Assembly (NCBI RefSeq): GCF_029961155.1
Contig: NZ_JASBRH010000017.1
Coordinates: 1-64,000 of the forward strand
Direction: 5' to 3'
From: Pontibacterium granulatum
GTDB taxonomy: Bacteria; Pseudomonadota; Gammaproteobacteria; Pseudomonadales; Balneatricaceae
DNA length: 64,000 bases
Part shown: one piece after another, positions 19,961 through 29,177 of the stretch
Numbering within the stretch: the first letter of the stretch is position 1
Layout: every line of letters begins with the position of its first letter
Translations under genes and position numbers: made by a program
Notes under the pieces: model-generated
Database searches by the model: none
Seen by the model: only the letters and a program-made list of their open reading frames with translations
What the model was told of the DNA's origin: nothing

Positions 19961-20773
19961 CTAGCGCTGACAGTGGCTACAGTAGACCGTAGACCGCTGC
20001 CCCAGACGAATCTCTTTTAAGGGGTTCTTACAGCTCACACAGGGCTCACCTGCCCGGCCATAGACGTTCAGTTGTTGCTTGAAGTACCCCGGTTTACCAT
20101 CCCCACCGACAAAGTCCTTCAGGGTTGTACCACCCTGCGCTATCGCGGCGGCCAGTACACGTTTGACCTCGTACACCAGCCGGTTTATACGTGCTGCTGA
20201 TATCTGACCGGCAGCACGTTTGGGGTGGATACCGGCGGCAAACAGCGCCTCGTTGGCGTAGATGTTACCCACACCCACCACAATCTTGCTGTCCATCAGG
20301 AAGGTTTTGATCGCGGTCTTGCGCCCTTTGGCTTTGGCCAGAAGGTATTGATCATCAAATTCATCGCTGAGCGGCTCCGGCCCCAGATGGGCAAGCAGCT
20401 CGTGCACCTCATTCGCACCCTGCCACAGCACTGCACCAAAGCGGCGCGGATCGGTCAGACGCAGGGCCTTGCCGTCACTCAGACATAGATCCACATGGTC
20501 GTGCTTGCCGGGCTCTTTGCTGCGTTCCACGACGCGCAAGCTGCCGGACATGCCTAGATGCACCATCAGGCAACCGCAATCAAACTGAAGGATCAGGTAT
20601 TTACCCCGGCGCTTCACCGCTTCTACTGTTTTGCCGGGTAACAGAGCGCTGAGTTCAGCAGGAACGGGCCAACGCAAACGGGGTTGGCGCACATCAAGAG
20701 TGGAAACTTTTCGCCCCACCACATGGGGTTCAATGCCCCGTCGGGTGGTTTCTACTTCAGGTAATTCGGGCAT
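19961..20773 (-). CDS. mutM: formamidopyrimidine-DNA glycosylase
   Basis: A 270-residue Fpg/MutM. It opens with [12 protein letters not shown], in which the N-terminal proline is the catalytic nucleophile. The middle has [13 protein letters not shown], the helix-two-turn-helix region. It ends in a CxxC-x16-CxxC zinc finger (CVSC ... CSHC). It removes 8-oxoguanine and ring-opened purines in base-excision repair. Length and all motifs are intact. Confidence 0.98.
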   Translation of the reverse strand: MPELPEVETTRRGIEPHVVGRKVSTLDVRQPRLRWPVPAELSALLPGKTVEAVKRRGKYLILQFDCGCLMVHLGMSGSLRVVERSKEPGKHDHVDLCLSDGKALRLTDPRRFGAVLWQGANEVHELLAHLGPEPLSDEFDDQYLLAKAKGRKTAIKTFLMDSKIVVGVGNIYANEALFAAGIHPKRAAGQISAARINRLVYEVKRVLAAAIAQGGTTLKDFVGGDGKPGYFKQQLNVYGRAGEPCVSCKNPLKEIRLGQRSTVYCSHCQR

Positions 20774-20828
20774 GATGGATCATGAAATGAACAATGGCAG
20801 GCCATCATACCCGATCTATATGACAACG

Positions 20829-21707
20829 TCAGGCGCGGCGCAGCACCAGGTAGATCCCCAGTACGGTAATGCCGATTGCCATCATCCCCATCAGGTTGAG
20901 AGTCTCATCAAACAGCAACCAGGCCTCGATCGCGGTGAGCGGCGGCACCAGATAGAAGTAACTGGCCACCTTCGCAGATTCCCCCTCGCGGATCATCAGC
21001 ATCAACAGCAGGATGGCGCTGACCGACAAACCAAACACCATCCACAGCAACGCAGCAATCAATTCGGGCTGCCAGTCGATATGACCGGTTTCGAAACTGA
21101 ACGCCAGCACCGCCATGGCGATTGCGGTCATCAGGTACTGGTAGAACGCCCCCGTGATCAGGTCGGTGCCGCCGCCAAAGCGCTTCTGGTAGAGCGTACC
21201 CACGGAGATCGCTACCAGCGCGGCAATGGCTGCGCTCATGGTCGACCACTCCACTTCGAACTGCCCGCCCTGTTCACCTGAGGCCAGCACCAGCGCAACG
21301 CCGATAAAACCGATCACCAGGCCCGACCACTGCTTGGGACGCAGGGTTTCGCCCATCAACTGCCAGCTCATCAGCGCCGTCAGCAGGGGCTGCAGCCCCA
21401 TGATGAGGGAAGTCACCCCCGCAGGCATGCCCCATTCAATCGCTGCAAACACCCCCCCCAGATAGGTCGCATGTACCAGAAAGCCGGTCACCATCTGGTG
21501 CATCGCCTGTACCGGCGACGGCCAGCGCGATTTCAGGACCAGCGCCAGGGCACCAAAGGCCATCAACGTGAGCAGCATGCGGATCAGCAGAACATGAAAC
21601 GGTTCGATATAGGGGCCGGCGTACTTGGCACCGATAAAACCGGTGCTCCAAAGCACGACAAACACAAAGGGCACTGCCTGTACCCAACGTTTCTGTAATT
21701 CACCCAT
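20829..21707 (-). CDS. EamA/DMT-family transporter
   Basis: A 292-residue, ten-segment DMT transporter. VVLWSTGFIGAKYA and the later PLLTALMSWQLMGETLRPKQW are typical EamA signatures in the first repeat; LVPPLTAIEAWLLFDETL is the matching segment of the second. ATG at 21707 (MGELQK) is the likely start; a longer frame to 21776 lacks conserved sequence. It is divergent from a MocR-type regulator, so this transporter is the likely regulatory target. Substrate unknown. Confidence 0.87.
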   Translation of the reverse strand: MGELQKRWVQAVPFVFVVLWSTGFIGAKYAGPYIEPFHVLLIRMLLTLMAFGALALVLKSRWPSPVQAMHQMVTGFLVHATYLGGVFAAIEWGMPAGVTSLIMGLQPLLTALMSWQLMGETLRPKQWSGLVIGFIGVALVLASGEQGGQFEVEWSTMSAAIAALVAISVGTLYQKRFGGGTDLITGAFYQYLMTAIAMAVLAFSFETGHIDWQPELIAALLWMVFGLSVSAILLLMLMIREGESAKVASYFYLVPPLTAIEAWLLFDETLNLMGMMAIGITVLGIYLVLRRA

Positions 21708-21792
21708 AACCCAATCCGCTGCAAATATTGAACTCAGCCGCCAATGTACGGGCTGCGAGGACTGCTTTAAAGGCACAGCACCAATCTAAAAA

Positions 21793-21852
21793 CATGGGTA
21801 CAGACACTTATTAATTGCCATTTATAAACATTAATGACCTACTGTACCCATG
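21793..21852. promoter_or_regulatory. putative MocR operator (inverted repeat)
   Basis: CATGGGTACAG (21793-21803) and CTGTACCCATG (21842-21852) are perfect 11-bp inverted arms 38 bases apart in the divergent EamA/MocR spacer. The right arm includes the MocR start codon. The AT-rich centre should hold the overlapping promoters. Autoregulation through such sites is common for MocR proteins. Confidence 0.6.
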
Positions 21853-23265
21853 AAACGTTATGAACAGGTCACCCACCACCTTCGGGAGCAGATCAAGAGC
21901 AGCCAACTGCGTCCAGGCGAACCTCTGCCCTCCCTGCGCAGCCTGAGCGAGCGTCTGGCGGTCAGCAAAAACACGGTGATCCATGCCTACCAGCAGCTGG
22001 AAGCCGAGGGACTGATCGAGCCCCGTTCCCGCCAGGGCTTCTTTGTCAGCCACAGTCAGCCTCAACCGGAGCTGTCGGCGACACCCCGCCCGGTTACATT
22101 GGGTGCGCTGGCACTGAACGTGATCCGTGCAGCGTCCCAGTCTGATCTGCAACCGCTCGGCAGCGCCGATCCGGACACCCGCTTTCCGGCGCGTACCCAG
22201 CTGTATAAAACCGTGGCGCGCAACGCCCGGGCCCGCGCCCATTTCCAGCCTGCGATCAGTCACTACCAGCCTCCACCCGGCAGTGATCTGCTGCGTGCCC
22301 GACTGGCACACCATATAAGCGAGACCGCCTTTAGCTGCCAGCCGCAGGAGATCATCATCTGCAACGGCACCCAGGAGGGGATCAGTCTGAGCCTGCGGGC
22401 TGTGGCCCAGCCCGGTGACATCATCGCCGTGGAATCACCCAGCTTTTACGGCACCCTGCAGTGTATCGAAGCCCTGGGCCTGAAAGTGCTGGAAGTGCCC
22501 ACGATTCCCGGTGAGGGGATCAACCTGTCTTTGTTGGAAAAACTATTGAAGGCGTGGCCGGTCAAGGCCCTGCTGCTCAACCCCAACATCAACAACCCGC
22601 TGGGCTTCCAGGTGCAGCGCAGTCATCAGGAAAAGCTGATGGCACTCACTGCCCCGTATCAACTGCCCATTATCGAGGACGATGTGTTTGGTGAACTCAA
22701 CTACCAAAGCCACCGCGCACCGCCTCTCAAGGCACTGGACAGTGATGGCCGGGTGATTCTGTGCAGCTCCTTCTCCAAGACGCTGGACACCGATATCCGC
22801 CTGGGCTGGGTAATTCCCGGCAAGTTCTACGAGGAGGTGAACTACTTCAAATACGTCACCACGTTGGCCTCCTCCGGTCTGATTCAGGAAGCGTGCGCGG
22901 AGTTTATGGCCGAGCGCCGCTTTGCCCGACACCTGCGCCGGATTAAGCGCACTTATAAACAACGCTGGGAACTGTTTGCAGGAGATATGAACCGCTGCAT
23001 GCCAAGCGAGTTGATCTACTCCCACCCGGAGGGCGGTTACCTGTGCTGGCTGGAGCTACCCAAAGGCTGTGACGGTGACCGCATCTACCAACAGGCACTG
23101 GCCGAAAAGATCGCCATTACACCGGGTAGCCTGTTTTCAACCGAGGGGATCTACCGCCACTGCATCCGCCTGAATTTCTCGGTGTATAACGGCAGTAGCG
23201 AGATCCGTAACGCCCTGATCCGGGTGAGTGAATTGGTCCGTTCGGAGATACAGCGTGCAGGCTGA
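21850..23265 (+). CDS. MocR-type regulator (GntR HTH fused to aminotransferase fold)
   Basis: A 471-residue fusion. Residues 1-75 are a GntR winged helix (QLRPGEPLPSLRSLSERLAV and KNTVIHAYQQLEAEGLIEPR). The rest is a fold-type I aminotransferase domain. It keeps NPNINNPLGF and the PLP-lysine segment SSFSKTLDTDIRLGW. MocR proteins use bound PLP or its aldimines as an effector. It is divergent from the EamA transporter gene, its likely target. Its effector could be an amino compound or PLP itself; this cannot be decided here. Confidence 0.92.
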   Translation: MKRYEQVTHHLREQIKSSQLRPGEPLPSLRSLSERLAVSKNTVIHAYQQLEAEGLIEPRSRQGFFVSHSQPQPELSATPRPVTLGALALNVIRAASQSDLQPLGSADPDTRFPARTQLYKTVARNARARAHFQPAISHYQPPPGSDLLRARLAHHISETAFSCQPQEIIICNGTQEGISLSLRAVAQPGDIIAVESPSFYGTLQCIEALGLKVLEVPTIPGEGINLSLLEKLLKAWPVKALLLNPNINNPLGFQVQRSHQEKLMALTAPYQLPIIEDDVFGELNYQSHRAPPLKALDSDGRVILCSSFSKTLDTDIRLGWVIPGKFYEEVNYFKYVTTLASSGLIQEACAEFMAERRFARHLRRIKRTYKQRWELFAGDMNRCMPSELIYSHPEGGYLCWLELPKGCDGDRIYQQALAEKIAITPGSLFSTEGIYRHCIRLNFSVYNGSSEIRNALIRVSELVRSEIQRAG

Positions 23266-23273
23266 CAGCATCG

Positions 23274-24239
23274 TTAGCGGGATGCCGCCCATTGCCGGCG
23301 GTCGTCCTCACTCAGGAAGCTCCACACCAGGATACGACTGACCTTGTTGCCCTGCCCCATCGGAATCACTTCAACAGAGACCGCCCCCGCCTGCTTGAGT
23401 GTTTTTTTCAGGGGTGAGAGGTTATCCCCATTGGCGATCAGGCTGGTAAACCAGCACACCTGGCCGGCAAAAGCCTGGCTTTCCTCCACCATGGTACGCA
23501 CAAAAGCCAACTCGCCCCCCGGACACCATAGCTCGTTGTTCTGACCGCCAAAGTTCAGCGTGGGTTTAGCCTTCGCAGTCTTATCCAGGCCCAGATTCTT
23601 TAGCTTGCGACGGGTTCCAGCGGCCGCTGTCTCTGCAGAGGCATGAAACGGTGGGTTACAGAGGGTGAAGTCGAACAGCTCATCACGCTTAATCACACCG
23701 TTGAAGATCTGCTGCGGTTGCTTCTGCTGCCGCAGGCGAATAGCACCTTTCAATACCGGATTGGCCTCACTGATCAGTTTCGCAGAAGCCGTTGCCAGCG
23801 GGTCGATCTCCGTTCCCACAAAAGCCCAGCCGTAACTGCGTTGGCCGACAATCGGATAGATCAGGTTGGCACCGGTACCGATATCCAGCCCCCGGATGCC
23901 ACGTCCCACCGGAACCTCGCCACCGTTGTCGCGGGCCAGTAGATCTGCCAGATGGTGAATATAGTCGGCGCGCCCCGGCACCGGCGGGCACAGATAACCG
24001 GGCGGAATATCCCAGTGCAGCAAACCGTAGTGGTGGATTAACAGCGCTTTGTTCAGGACTTTCACCGCAGCAGGATCGGCGAAATCAACCGACAGGTCGC
24101 CACACCGGTTTTCAGCCACAAACGGCTCCAGCTCGGGACAGGCTGCAATCAATTTTGGTAGGTCGTAGCGTCCCGCATGTGGATTGCGGGAATGTAAACC
24201 CGGTTTGCGGGATACTGGTTTGGAAGCTCGGGGGGCCAT
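23274..24239 (-). CDS. rlmF: 23S rRNA m6A1618 methyltransferase RlmF
   Basis: A 321-residue Rossmann methyltransferase. The SAM loop is GLDIGTGANLIYPIVG and the N6-adenine motif NPPFH is in DFTLCNPPFHAS. HSRNPHAGRYDLPKLIAACP and LLHWDIPPGYLCPPVPGRAD are the family's N-terminal blocks. It methylates A1618 of 23S rRNA. ATG at 24239 is chosen over a TTG at 24254. It is convergent with the MocR gene, 8 bases apart. Confidence 0.95.
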   Translation of the reverse strand: MAPRASKPVSRKPGLHSRNPHAGRYDLPKLIAACPELEPFVAENRCGDLSVDFADPAAVKVLNKALLIHHYGLLHWDIPPGYLCPPVPGRADYIHHLADLLARDNGGEVPVGRGIRGLDIGTGANLIYPIVGQRSYGWAFVGTEIDPLATASAKLISEANPVLKGAIRLRQQKQPQQIFNGVIKRDELFDFTLCNPPFHASAETAAAGTRRKLKNLGLDKTAKAKPTLNFGGQNNELWCPGGELAFVRTMVEESQAFAGQVCWFTSLIANGDNLSPLKKTLKQAGAVSVEVIPMGQGNKVSRILVWSFLSEDDRRQWAASR

Positions 24240-24326
24240 TGGATTACCGCTCAAACAGACAGACTCCTATTGTACCAGCCATCGCTTGGGAAAGGGGGGG
24301 GGCAAGGATACCGGAACGCCCCCGGT

Positions 24327-24752
24327 TTACTTCAGATCCTTGATCACCATCTTGATCTCTGCCCGCACCGCATCAATTTCCCCCACAACCGCGTTGGCTG
24401 CAGCATCGTCACGGCCCAGCGCATCCCAACTTCCGCCCCAGGTTTTACGCAGCTGCTCCGCCTTATTCCCCACTTCGGGGCTGATCAGACTGCTCAGGTC
24501 GTGTATCAGCCCTACCTTGACCCAGCCTTTGCGCGGATTCCCCGCGACCCGGTCATGATCGTAGTGTGCAGCAAATACCAGTTGCTCCAGCTCAGACAGG
24601 TTATTCAGTACCTCAAACGCTGCCATGCGGATATTGCTGTTATCCTCTGTCGCCTCCAGCCGCCAAGCGTTATAACTAAACCCGACCAGCGAGAAGGCCA
24701 CACTGAATACGGCCGTGAAATAGTAAACTTTTAACTTACGTCCCAGCTCCAT
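24327..24752 (-). CDS. hypothetical single-span membrane protein
   Basis: A 141-residue protein that I do not recognise. One hydrophobic segment lies near residues 9-26, after a short basic stretch (MELGRKLK), suggesting an N-terminal anchor. The remaining ~115 residues look soluble and helical, with acid and alanine-rich stretches. AGGTGAGG precedes the ATG. It stands alone between rlmF and the ribbon-helix-helix gene. Codon use looks like its neighbours, so it is likely a real gene. Confidence 0.65.
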   Translation of the reverse strand: MELGRKLKVYYFTAVFSVAFSLVGFSYNAWRLEATEDNSNIRMAAFEVLNNLSELEQLVFAAHYDHDRVAGNPRKGWVKVGLIHDLSSLISPEVGNKAEQLRKTWGGSWDALGRDDAAANAVVGEIDAVRAEIKMVIKDLK

Positions 24753-24929
24753 TTTTTAATGCCTCACCTTAACTGCTGATCCCCGGTGCCAAACAGCCTC
24801 AATATAGGCCAAAACCCGAAGTGCGAGAATGCAAGGCCAAAGACCAGGTTGAATATCGATCAACCTTTACTACAGTTTCATGAAACCTGCCTGAAAGGTT
24901 TGAAATAGCAAAAACCTATTGCTATAAAA

Positions 24930-24990
24930 CGTATATACATTCGATGTACAAACGATATACGTTGGGTATCTACACGATTTGCTTTATTCT
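24930..24990 (+). promoter_or_regulatory. promoter with 11-bp iterons upstream of RHH gene
   Basis: Four units spaced exactly 11 bp apart carry TAC or a variant at the same offset: 24930, 24941, 24952 and 24963. The core is roughly CGATRTAC. AACGTATAT (24928-24936) and ATATACGTT (24955-24963) are also inverted arms. The last unit overlaps a promoter with -35 TTGGGT (24962-24967), 17-bp spacer and -10 TATTCT (24985-24990). This layout suits cooperative repression by the RHH protein downstream. Confidence 0.6.
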
Positions 24991-25029
24991 TTAGCCACTG
25001 CAAGGACACCGGCCTGAGGTCAGAATTAG

Positions 25030-25209
25030 ATGCCAGGAACAAAAAAGAAGAAAGCAAAGAAGAATAGCCAACTGGTCATTCGTATCAATGATCAGGAACG
25101 AGACAACTTCGTTTCGTTGTGTGAAGAGTTGGATACCAGTGCTGCTCGTGAAATACGTCGATTCATTCGCGACTTTGTCGCGGAACATGGTACCGATTCC
25201 GGCAGCTGA
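25030..25209 (+). CDS. small ribbon-helix-helix protein
   Basis: A 59-residue protein. A lysine-rich tail (MPGTKKKKAKK) is followed by a short strand QLVIRIN and two helices (DQERDNFVSLCEELD, AAREIRRFIRDFVAEHG). This is the ribbon-helix-helix pattern of CopG/Arc-type DNA-binding proteins. GAGGT lies upstream of the ATG. The 11-bp iterons at 24930-24973 overlap its promoter, so it probably represses itself. The 38-residue basic peptide follows 61 bases later before a terminator. No toxin partner is recognised, so a toxin-antitoxin role is not supported. Confidence 0.72.
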   Translation: MPGTKKKKAKKNSQLVIRINDQERDNFVSLCEELDTSAAREIRRFIRDFVAEHGTDSGS

Positions 25210-25270
25210 AGCACCGTTTCAGCTGCCTTTACCAATGCTTGACGCAACTCACACTAAGGAGCTCTAGATC

Positions 25271-25387
25271 ATGGCTAAGATTAAAGTTAAAGCAGTAAAG
25301 AAAGATATCAAAGCACGCCAGGCTAAAATCGCTAAGCACGAAGGCAAACTGAAAAAGCTGAAAAAGCTGCTGAAAAAAGCGAAGTAA
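25271..25387 (+). CDS. 38-residue lysine-rich peptide
   Basis: A tiny frame that begins MAKIKVKAVKKDIKARQAKI and ends in repeated KKL/KKLLKKAK. About 18 of 38 residues are lysine or arginine, and it should form one amphipathic or coiled helix. AAGGAG lies nine bases before the ATG and a clear terminator follows the stop, so it looks genuinely expressed. I do not recognise the family. A nucleic-acid-binding or ribosome-associated role is possible from charge alone; no function is claimed. Confidence 0.65.
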   Translation: MAKIKVKAVKKDIKARQAKIAKHEGKLKKLKKLLKKAK

Positions 25388-25407
25388 GTCGCTTCAGTAG
25401 TGAACGT

Positions 25408-25439
25408 AAAAAGGAGTGGTGCTGTATCCACTCCTTTTT
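25408..25439 (+). terminator. terminator after lysine-rich peptide gene
   Basis: AAAAAGGAGTGG (25408-25419) pairs with CCACTCCTTTTT (25428-25439) over an 8-base loop, with a T-rich end. It closes the RHH/basic peptide unit. Confidence 0.88.
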
Positions 25440-25541
25440 ATTTGCCTCTGGTACAGCCACCCCTTGTGACCCGCATAGCAATCTAGCTCCCGGTCTTGCT
25501 TATTCCCTGCATCCCGGTGTCAGCCCCTGTCTTTCAGGCAC

Positions 25542-25570
25542 AAAAAAACCCGACCATGGCCGGGCTTTTT
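25542..25570 (-). terminator. terminator of rpmB-rpmG
   Basis: AAAAACCCG and CGGGCTTTTT flank GACCATGGC between 25542 and 25570. Read leftward it follows the rpmG stop and ends in a run of T from the A7 tract. Confidence 0.8.
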
Positions 25571-25585
25571 AACTGAAGAAAAATC

Positions 25586-25753
25586 TTATTTGATTTTAGC
25601 TTCTTTGTAGATCACGTGTTTGCGAACAACCGGGTCGTATTTCTTGAATTCGAACTTGTCCGGAGTGTTACGCTTGTTCTTAGTAGTGGTGTAGAAGTGA
25701 CCGGTGCCCGCAGAGGAAACCAGTTTGATCTTATCAACAGTACCTTTAGCCAT
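25586..25753 (-). CDS. rpmG: 50S ribosomal protein L33
   Basis: A 55-residue L33. Recognisable segments are [20 protein letters not shown] and [19 protein letters not shown]. The CxxC zinc pairs of some L33 paralogues are absent, so this is the zinc-free form. It starts 11 bases after the rpmB stop and ends before a terminator. It is a structural part of the large ribosomal subunit. Confidence 0.96.
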   Translation of the reverse strand: MAKGTVDKIKLVSSAGTGHFYTTTKNKRNTPDKFEFKKYDPVVRKHVIYKEAKIK

Positions 25754-25764
25754 GATCCAGCTCC

Positions 25765-26001
25765 TTAAACTTTGATGCCGTTGGCACGGATGTCAGCCAG
25801 AACAACATCGATACCTTTTTTATCGATGATACGCATACCTTTAGAAGATACACGCAGGCGTACGAATTTGTTTTCGCTTTCTACCCAGAAACGGTGCCAG
25901 TGCAGGTTAGGCAGGAAACGACGACGAGTCTTACGCTGAGAGTGGGAAACGTTGTTCCCGGTTACTGGACGCTTGCCAGTTACCATGCATACTTTAGCCA
26001 T
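25765..26001 (-). CDS. rpmB: 50S ribosomal protein L28
   Basis: A 78-residue L28 of normal length. [20 protein letters not shown] and [20 protein letters not shown] are the conserved segments. It is the first gene of the rpmB-rpmG pair, the usual order in gammaproteobacteria, where radC-rpmB-rpmG often form a cluster; here radC is about 9 kb away. Confidence 0.97.
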   Translation of the reverse strand: MAKVCMVTGKRPVTGNNVSHSQRKTRRRFLPNLHWHRFWVESENKFVRLRVSSKGMRIIDKKGIDVVLADIRANGIKV

Positions 26002-26402
26002 TGCTAAAAACCCTTTTATAAATGTTTCGTATACTTCTCACCGGATATTTATTGAAACAGCGTTCAACACCTGCACTCTCAGGCTCACAACATGCTATTT
26101 CTCAGGCGGAGCGTCCTATACGGAGACAGAATACCATACCGGAGTGGGGCAAGAAGGCGGCAAATTATACACGATCCAATGGTTAGCACCAGTCTTTCCG
26201 CATGATTTATCGTCGACACCGCATTTGGTGTCGCGGTACTGAACTCTGCATCCCTGACTGAGATCAGCGTCTTATCGTTCCTTATACAAATGTAACGTGC
26301 GGGGATACCCCCATTTGATGTAGACTCGGTAGCAACATTAGCGCAGATTTCGACCAGCCATTTGCGCCTGATCCAGCCAGGTAACAATCATCGACAAGCA
26401 GG
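26002..26402. promoter_or_regulatory. intergenic region with rpmB promoter candidate
   Basis: About 400 bases between rpmB and the divergent cyclic-di-GMP gene. On the minus strand a TATAAT (26164-26169) followed by GC-rich sequence could be the rpmB -10; the -35 is not clear. No further gene or repeat was recognised, and the short frames here lack coding character. Confidence 0.4.
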
Positions 26403-29177
26403 ATGTTTCGCTGTATGCCTAGTTCAAAGTTTCTGCGCCAGCTATCCGTGGTCACCTTGTTCTTAGTGGTCTCAGCGTGGGTGGCCCATGTAGCATACAG
26501 CTATGAAAAGGATGCACACGCGCGCGAATTTCGTTACCAGGCCGAATCCCTCGCAGGCCATATCCAGACCCAGATGAAACGCTTTTTTGTCGCTATCGAT
26601 GGGATACGGGGATTGGCATCCACCCACCCAGATCTCAGCGCATACGAGTTTCGAAATTACCTCTACAATGCCGACCTTTTCGGGCAATTCCCGGCAGTGC
26701 GCGCCGTTGCTTACGCTCCGCGTATCGGTGTTGACGACCTACCGTTACTGATTAAACGTCTCGCCAGGGACCCGGAACGCCAATACTTGCGATATCCAAC
26801 GTTCACGGTGGCGCCTGAAGGTCTGCGGCAAGAGTACTTCCCCGCCACACTGGTAGAACCCCGCGCAGGGAACGATAAAGTCTATGGATTCGATCTATGG
26901 GCCTTGCCCACACGCCGCCATGCTGCTGAGCGCGCTCGTGACAGCGGCCGCCCGATCATGTCAGCGCCGGTGGTACTCTCCCAGGATGCTGACAGTGATA
27001 TCAAGAGCGTCTTACTGCTCAACCCTGTTTACGCGGCAGGAATGCCGACACAAACCCTTCAGGAACGCAGGGACGCCCACATAGGCTTCATTCCTGCGGG
27101 TTTCACCATCAGCTATGCGTTGCAGCAAATCCTGACCCAGGAAAGTCAACAGATCCTGCCGTTCAGCCTGTATGACGCGGGCAGCACCGAGCTGGCGCAA
27201 CCAAATCCTCTCGCCGCGGCCGACCTGCTCTACAGCACCGTAACCGCCCCCGCAGACCACAGTACACACGACCAACCACCGCAGGAAGCATCTGTAACCT
27301 TCACCGTGGGTGGACGCTACTGGCATTTGATCACTGCACGCCCACTAGTACTGACCTGGATGGAGCAATACGCCACAGCGGTCCTGATTGTGTTGTTGGG
27401 TTTAGCACTGGGGGCTGGTGCTGCAAGACTGCTGGAAGACATCCTTGCCTCCCGAGACACGCGAAAACGCCTCCAGTTTGCAGAAAGCGAAGTGGACGCG
27501 TTTTTTGACATGTCGGTGGATATGTTCTGCGTGGTGAGCTTCGACGGCTACTTCAAACAGATCAACCGAGCCTGGGTATCCGGTTTAAAGTTCGATCAGG
27601 AATATCTGCTACAGACACCGCTCAAGGAACTGATCCACCCTGACGACCTGCTCAGCTCCCAGCAAGTGATGCACCGCCTGCAGCAAGGCGAAACCATCAC
27701 CGACTTCCGCAACCGTTACCGCACCCGCAGCGGTGAATACCGCTGGCTGAGCTGGCGCGGCACCGCCGCACCTGGTGACCGCCTGATCTTCGCCGTGGCT
27801 CGGGATGTCACCACTAAGATGGCAAACGAAAAGCGGATACAAAAGCTGGCCTATTTCGACCCGCTGACCGAGCTGGCCAACCGCTCCAACTTTATGGACC
27901 AGTTACACCGGGAGATTTCCCTGGCCCGACGTCAGCACAACAGGCTGGCGATCTTCTACATCGATCTGGACGGTTTCAAAGACGTTAATGACAGTATGGG
28001 GCACGAAACCGGCGACGTTTTACTGCAACAGGTAGCCGAGCGTCTTCGATTGGAACTGCGAAGTTCCGACTTCGCGGCCCGCCTGGGCGGTGATGAGTTC
28101 TGTATTCTGATCAACGACCTGTCCGGCGATTATTCCGCCCCGGCCGCGGCGCAACGTATCTTACAGGAGATCAGCAGCCCGGTTGACCTGGGTATTCGCA
28201 CCGTCACGCCGCGGGCCAGCATTGGCATCGCCTACTTCCCGGAAGACGGTGAAGACAGCACCAGCCTGCTCAGAGCAGCCGACAGCGCCATGTACTCTGC
28301 CAAGTTTGCCGGTAAACACCGATACGCCTGCTACCAACCCCATATGACCGAAGCGGCCATGGAACGCCTGCAGATGGAGCAGGAACTGCGGTACGCTATC
28401 GAGCACAACCAGCTGGAGCTGCATTATCAGCCGCAGATCTGCCTGCAGACCGGCACCCTGAAAGGGGTGGAGGCCCTGGTGCGCTGGCGCCATCCGGAAA
28501 AGGGGCTGATTATGCCGTTGCAGTTTATCGAAACCGCCGAACGACTTCGCATTATCGACGCCTTAGGCGAGTGGGTGCTTAATACCGCCTGTACTCAAGC
28601 GCAGCGCTGGTCCCAGAGTGGTCGCGAGCGTTTCACCATCGCGGTCAATATATCCCCGCTGCATTTTGAAGATCCGGAACTGCTTCCCACAGTAAGAAAC
28701 GCATTACTCCGCTCCGGGCTGCCCCCGGAGTATTTGGAACTGGAGATCACCGAGACCCGCATCCTGCAAACTCAGGCCGGTCAGGCCAATGCATCGGCCC
28801 TACGCCGCATGGGTGTGCACGTAGCCGTTGACGACTTTGGCACCGGCTATTCATCGCTGCAGCTGCTGCAGCAACTGGAGATCGACACGATTAAAATAGA
28901 CCGTTCGTTCATTACACCACTCGCAGAACAACCAGAGGCTGCTATTCTTTTGGGCACGATTGTCGGTGCGGCACACGCATTTGGCGCTAAGGTAGTCGCC
29001 GAGGGAGTAGAAACCCTGGAACAAGCGCGCATTCTGCATGGCGTGGGCTGCAATCTGGTACAAGGTTATTACTTCTGCCACCCGGTTCCGGCACTGGAAC
29101 TGCCGTCAGGCGATCAATCACTCTATCCGAAAGAATCCGCTGTCGATACGGCCGAGAAAGGAATCCATATCATATGA
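26403..29177 (+). CDS. CHASE-PAS-GGDEF-EAL cyclic-di-GMP protein
   Basis: A 924-residue inner-membrane sensor. A membrane helix at about residues 13-32 is followed by a periplasmic CHASE domain to about 250 (FFVAIDGIRGLASTHPDL; GFDLWALPTRRHAAERARDS). A second helix near 322-340 leads to a PAS domain (355-460), a GGDEF domain with intact RLGGDEF near 562, and an EAL domain with EALVRW near 690 and DDFGTGYSS. Both catalytic motifs are complete, so synthesis, breakdown or both are possible. ATG at 26403 or 26415 may be the start. The stop overlaps the HDOD start (ATGA), implying translational coupling. Confidence 0.95.
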   Translation: MFRCMPSSKFLRQLSVVTLFLVVSAWVAHVAYSYEKDAHAREFRYQAESLAGHIQTQMKRFFVAIDGIRGLASTHPDLSAYEFRNYLYNADLFGQFPAVRAVAYAPRIGVDDLPLLIKRLARDPERQYLRYPTFTVAPEGLRQEYFPATLVEPRAGNDKVYGFDLWALPTRRHAAERARDSGRPIMSAPVVLSQDADSDIKSVLLLNPVYAAGMPTQTLQERRDAHIGFIPAGFTISYALQQILTQESQQILPFSLYDAGSTELAQPNPLAAADLLYSTVTAPADHSTHDQPPQEASVTFTVGGRYWHLITARPLVLTWMEQYATAVLIVLLGLALGAGAARLLEDILASRDTRKRLQFAESEVDAFFDMSVDMFCVVSFDGYFKQINRAWVSGLKFDQEYLLQTPLKELIHPDDLLSSQQVMHRLQQGETITDFRNRYRTRSGEYRWLSWRGTAAPGDRLIFAVARDVTTKMANEKRIQKLAYFDPLTELANRSNFMDQLHREISLARRQHNRLAIFYIDLDGFKDVNDSMGHETGDVLLQQVAERLRLELRSSDFAARLGGDEFCILINDLSGDYSAPAAAQRILQEISSPVDLGIRTVTPRASIGIAYFPEDGEDSTSLLRAADSAMYSAKFAGKHRYACYQPHMTEAAMERLQMEQELRYAIEHNQLELHYQPQICLQTGTLKGVEALVRWRHPEKGLIMPLQFIETAERLRIIDALGEWVLNTACTQAQRWSQSGRERFTIAVNISPLHFEDPELLPTVRNALLRSGLPPEYLELEITETRILQTQAGQANASALRRMGVHVAVDDFGTGYSSLQLLQQLEIDTIKIDRSFITPLAEQPEAAILLGTIVGAAHAFGAKVVAEGVETLEQARILHGVGCNLVQGYYFCHPVPALELPSGDQSLYPKESAVDTAEKGIHII

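Noticed and set aside
25030-25387. RHH protein and basic peptide as a toxin-antitoxin pair
   Set aside because: The lysine-rich peptide resembles no toxin family, the order and spacing are not typical, and no toxin domain lies nearby.
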